Below, one piece after another: positions 38,820 to 41,321 of a DNA stretch of 41,321 bases. Source of the DNA: Oscillospiraceae bacterium. GTDB lineage: Bacteria; Bacillota; Clostridia; Oscillospirales; Ruminococcaceae. The stretch spans positions 1-41,321 of the forward strand of contig JAKSPK010000020.1 in assembly GCA_024404875.1 (NCBI GenBank), read 5' to 3'. Positions within the stretch are counted from its first letter, which is position 1, and each line of letters begins with the position of its first letter. A program made the position numbers and the translations under genes. The notes under the pieces were generated by a model. That model was not told the DNA's origin, did not search any database, and saw only the letters and a program-made list of their open reading frames with translations.

Positions 38820-41210
38820 ATGCCACAAATTGACAATCCGTCACCGGAAGCCACGGAGCTGAAGGGACTGTCCCCGCAAGAGGTCGCATCGCGGATCAGT
38901 CAGGGACAGGCCAATACCCCCGTCGAGCCGCCATCAAAATCTATCGGCCAGATCATCTTCAGCAATGTATTTACATACTTCAACCTGATCTTCGCAATCC
39001 TCGCAGCGATGCTGCTGACAGCGGGACTCTATAAAGATCTCGTATTCCTCCCGCTCATCATCTGCAACTCTGCAATCGGTATTTTCCAGGAGCTGCGTTC
39101 CAAGCGTCTGCTTGATCAGCTCACTGTGCTGAATTCCCCGACCGCAAAAGTCATCCGTAACGGGCAGGAGCAAAAGATTGCCTCCGATCAGCTCGTGCTG
39201 GATGACATCGTCCTGTTCAAGGCCGGCGACCAGATCCCTGCGGATGCAGAGGTCATTTCCGGAAAGGCCTCCGTCAATGAATCACTGCTGACCGGAGAAT
39301 CCGATGAGATCATCAAAGAGCCCGGCGCAGAGCTGATGAGCGGCAGCTTCATCGTTTCAGGCTCCTGCTATGCAAGACTCACACATGTCGGTGCGGAATC
39401 CTATATCTCCAAGCTGACGCTTCAGGCAAAGACTGTCAACGGCGCTGAGGAATCGGAAATGCTGCGCTCGATGAACAAGCTGCTCAAGATCGCCGGTGTG
39501 ATTCTCATCCCGCTTGGCGGCCTGATGTTTTATCAGAATTTCTTTATCACTCATCTCACATTCGCGCAGAGTGTCAAAACGACCGTCGCTGCCGTAATCG
39601 GCATGATTCCGGAAGGACTGTTCCTGCTGTGCAGCGTAACGCTGGCGCTCAGTGCAATGCGTCTGGCAAAGCAGAAAGTTCTCGTCCACGATATGAAATG
39701 CATCGAAACGCTTGCCCGCGTCAATGTGCTTTGCGTCGATAAGACAGGTACAATCACCGAGAACACCATGTGCGTTACGGATGTCATCCCGCTCGGCGAT
39801 ACAGATAAGGCCACACTGACCGGACTTCTGAGTGACTTTGCCGCGGAGCAGTCCGCCGACAATATCACCATGTCCGCACTCAAGCAGTATTTCACAACAC
39901 CGACCGGCGCGAAGATCGTTTCCCATACGGACTTCTCCTCGGAATTCAAATATTCCAGTGTGACTTGTGAAAAGGCTGCCTATATACTCGGTGCACCGGA
40001 ACGGATCCTGCGCGAAAAATACGAGCAATTCCGCGAGGAGATCGAGTTCGACAGCCGCAAGGGCTACCGTGTTCTCGCATTTGCGCGTTACAGCGGCAAG
40101 CCGGACGGCAAGGCGCTGACAGAGGACTGCGAACCGCTCGCACTTGTTCTCATTACAAATCCGATCCGCGAATCCGCACCCACAACCTTCAAATTCTTCG
40201 AGAATGAGGGTGTTGAGGTCAAGGTCATCTCCGGCGACAATCCGATTACTGTTTCGGAAGTTGCAAAGCAGGCCGGCGTTGCAAACGCAGATAAATATGT
40301 CGATGCCTCCACGCTGACAACTGATGAGTCCATTGCAGAGGCGATGAAGAATTACACGGTCTTCGGCCGCGTAACACCGGATCAGAAGCGCAAATTCGTC
40401 CGGGCACTTCAGGCGCAGGACAAGACCGTTGCGATGACCGGAGACGGTGTCAACGATATCCTTGCGCTGAAGGATGCGGACTGCTCCGTCGCAATGGCAT
40501 CCGGAAGCGATGCGGCGGTGCATACGGCGCAGCTAGTTCTCCTGGATTCCGATTTCTCTCACATGACCGATGTCGTCATGGAGGGCAGACAGTGCGTCAA
40601 CAATCTGGAGCGCTCTGGCTCGCTGTTCATGGTCAAGAATATCTTTTCCGTCCTGCTCACGATCGTGGCGCTGATTCAGGGCATCACCTATCCGCTGACG
40701 CCTTCGCAGATCACGCTTATCAGCACCTTTACGATCGGCCTTCCGGCTTTCCTGCTTTCGCAGGTGCCGGATCACTTCATGATAAAAGGCAAATTCGCAC
40801 AGAATGTCGTACAACGGGCGCTGCCGGGTGCGCTGACGGATCTGATCGTTGTCATGGCAATGGTGACCTTCGGCAAAATCTTCGAAGTCTCGCAGGAGGA
40901 GATCACGACAGCATCCACGCTTCTGCTTTCAATCGTCGGATTTCTGTTCCTGCGCCATATCTGCAAGCCGCATACCGCGTTCAAATCCTCCGTCCGGCTG
41001 CTTTGTATCGCCGGTCTGCTGTTCGCCTTCCGTATATTCGACAGCGTCTTTGATATGGAGCCGCTCTCGACGCAGGGCTGGCTGCTGACCATTAACTTCG
41101 GCATTATGGCAGACACCTTCATGCGGCTGATCCGTTATCTGCTCTACAATGCAGAAAAGATGCTGCTGAAAATGAACATCGCCAAAAAGGAAAGCGGAAA
41201 CTTTGTTTGA
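38820..41210 (+). CDS. CtpE-like cation-transporting P-type ATPase
   Basis: The 796-residue pump couples ATP hydrolysis to cation movement across the cytoplasmic membrane. Visible in order: N-terminal cation ATPase segment (GLSPQEVASRISQGQANT), TM1-2, the actuator loop with LLTGES (about 157), TM4 with MIPEGLFLL, the phosphorylated Asp in CVDKTGTIT (D307), a short nucleotide domain with KGYRVLAFAR, the hinge MTGDGVNDILALKDADCSVAMA, and six C-terminal helices. TM4 with IPEGL and the following ALSAMRLAKQKVLV resemble the CtpE branch, reported in mycobacteria to take up Ca2+, so calcium is my best guess for the ion. No heavy-metal CPC motif is present. AAAGGAG lies 8 bases before the ATG. Confidence 0.93.
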   Translation: MPQIDNPSPEATELKGLSPQEVASRISQGQANTPVEPPSKSIGQIIFSNVFTYFNLIFAILAAMLLTAGLYKDLVFLPLIICNSAIGIFQELRSKRLLDQLTVLNSPTAKVIRNGQEQKIASDQLVLDDIVLFKAGDQIPADAEVISGKASVNESLLTGESDEIIKEPGAELMSGSFIVSGSCYARLTHVGAESYISKLTLQAKTVNGAEESEMLRSMNKLLKIAGVILIPLGGLMFYQNFFITHLTFAQSVKTTVAAVIGMIPEGLFLLCSVTLALSAMRLAKQKVLVHDMKCIETLARVNVLCVDKTGTITENTMCVTDVIPLGDTDKATLTGLLSDFAAEQSADNITMSALKQYFTTPTGAKIVSHTDFSSEFKYSSVTCEKAAYILGAPERILREKYEQFREEIEFDSRKGYRVLAFARYSGKPDGKALTEDCEPLALVLITNPIRESAPTTFKFFENEGVEVKVISGDNPITVSEVAKQAGVANADKYVDASTLTTDESIAEAMKNYTVFGRVTPDQKRKFVRALQAQDKTVAMTGDGVNDILALKDADCSVAMASGSDAAVHTAQLVLLDSDFSHMTDVVMEGRQCVNNLERSGSLFMVKNIFSVLLTIVALIQGITYPLTPSQITLISTFTIGLPAFLLSQVPDHFMIKGKFAQNVVQRALPGALTDLIVVMAMVTFGKIFEVSQEEITTASTLLLSIVGFLFLRHICKPHTAFKSSVRLLCIAGLLFAFRIFDSVFDMEPLSTQGWLLTINFGIMADTFMRLIRYLLYNAEKMLLKMNIAKKESGNFV

Positions 41211-41250
41211 TGCATGATGCAGCGCGCCTGCCTCTCAGGAATTATCATAT

Positions 41251-41268
41251 AAAAAACGCCCGAAGGCT
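41251..41268 (-). terminator. Possible minus-strand terminator at the right edge
   Basis: On the minus strand GCC-TTCG-GGC is followed by GTTTTTT. The stem is short, so support is weak. It could end a gene beyond the window. The last 110 bases contain no gene I can recognise. Confidence 0.3.
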
Positions 41269-41321
41269 TATGCCGGATACCCTTAAAGAAGTTTTAAATC
41301 TTTGAAGAAAAGGTTGTGTAA

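Overview
The window looks like chromosomal DNA from a cellulosome-bearing gut or rumen bacterium of the Oscillospiraceae, most likely the genus Ruminococcus. The best evidence is a secreted family 1 pectate lyase ending in Thr-rich linkers and a type I dockerin. Supporting evidence is the Firmicutes-type signals: TTGACA/TATAAT promoters with 17-bp spacing, AGGAGG ribosome sites, and U-tailed terminators. By eye G+C is near or just above one half, which would fit a R. champanellensis-like lineage better than R. albus or R. flavefaciens. That species-level remark is a guess. I saw no rRNA, tRNA, CRISPR array, prophage or insertion sequence.

Layout, left to right. 1-3347: end of an unknown membrane-anchored protein gene, a TetR regulator, and O-acetylhomoserine sulfhydrylase preceded by an 18-codon leader ORF. 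3594-6159: dockerin pectate lyase. 6267-7522: ferredoxin-type aldo/keto reductase behind a promoter with a perfect operator-like palindrome. 7540-11986: a very large cyclic-di-GMP protein (sugar-binding-like, GGDEF, EAL, solenoid tail) translationally coupled to plsY. 12066-13103: a VanY-like protein whose metal ligands are lost. 13502-18107: mscL, then sbcC and sbcD on the other strand.

18522-25164 is a rightward accessory cluster. It starts with a conserved protein of unknown function, then a Ser/Thr kinase fused to a STAND NTPase and helical repeats. Next come a zinc-ribbon membrane protein, an ExbB/MotA-like channel protein, an ExbD-like protein, and a third anchored protein whose outer domain resembles the ExbD periplasmic domain. 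The last three overlap by 4 bases and have their own near-consensus promoter. I infer a signalling or envelope-surveillance system, possibly defensive. It is one of the two best candidates for something new here.

25339-33674: clpB with a ribbon-helix-helix gene and a small ORF upstream, an AlaX-type editing hydrolase, a probable small RNA on the minus strand, CorA, and coaE reading in frame without a stop into an M18 aminopeptidase. 33801-35517: the second candidate system. It has a stand-alone reverse transcriptase of an unassigned group, a 36-codon ORF overlapping its start, and upstream a 141-base structured element closed by a perfect 18-bp inverted repeat. This is the arrangement seen in defence-associated reverse transcriptases and retrons. 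35518-41321: a small conserved hypothetical, an Rrf2 regulator with three cysteines, a MATE exporter, and a CtpE-like P-type ATPase.
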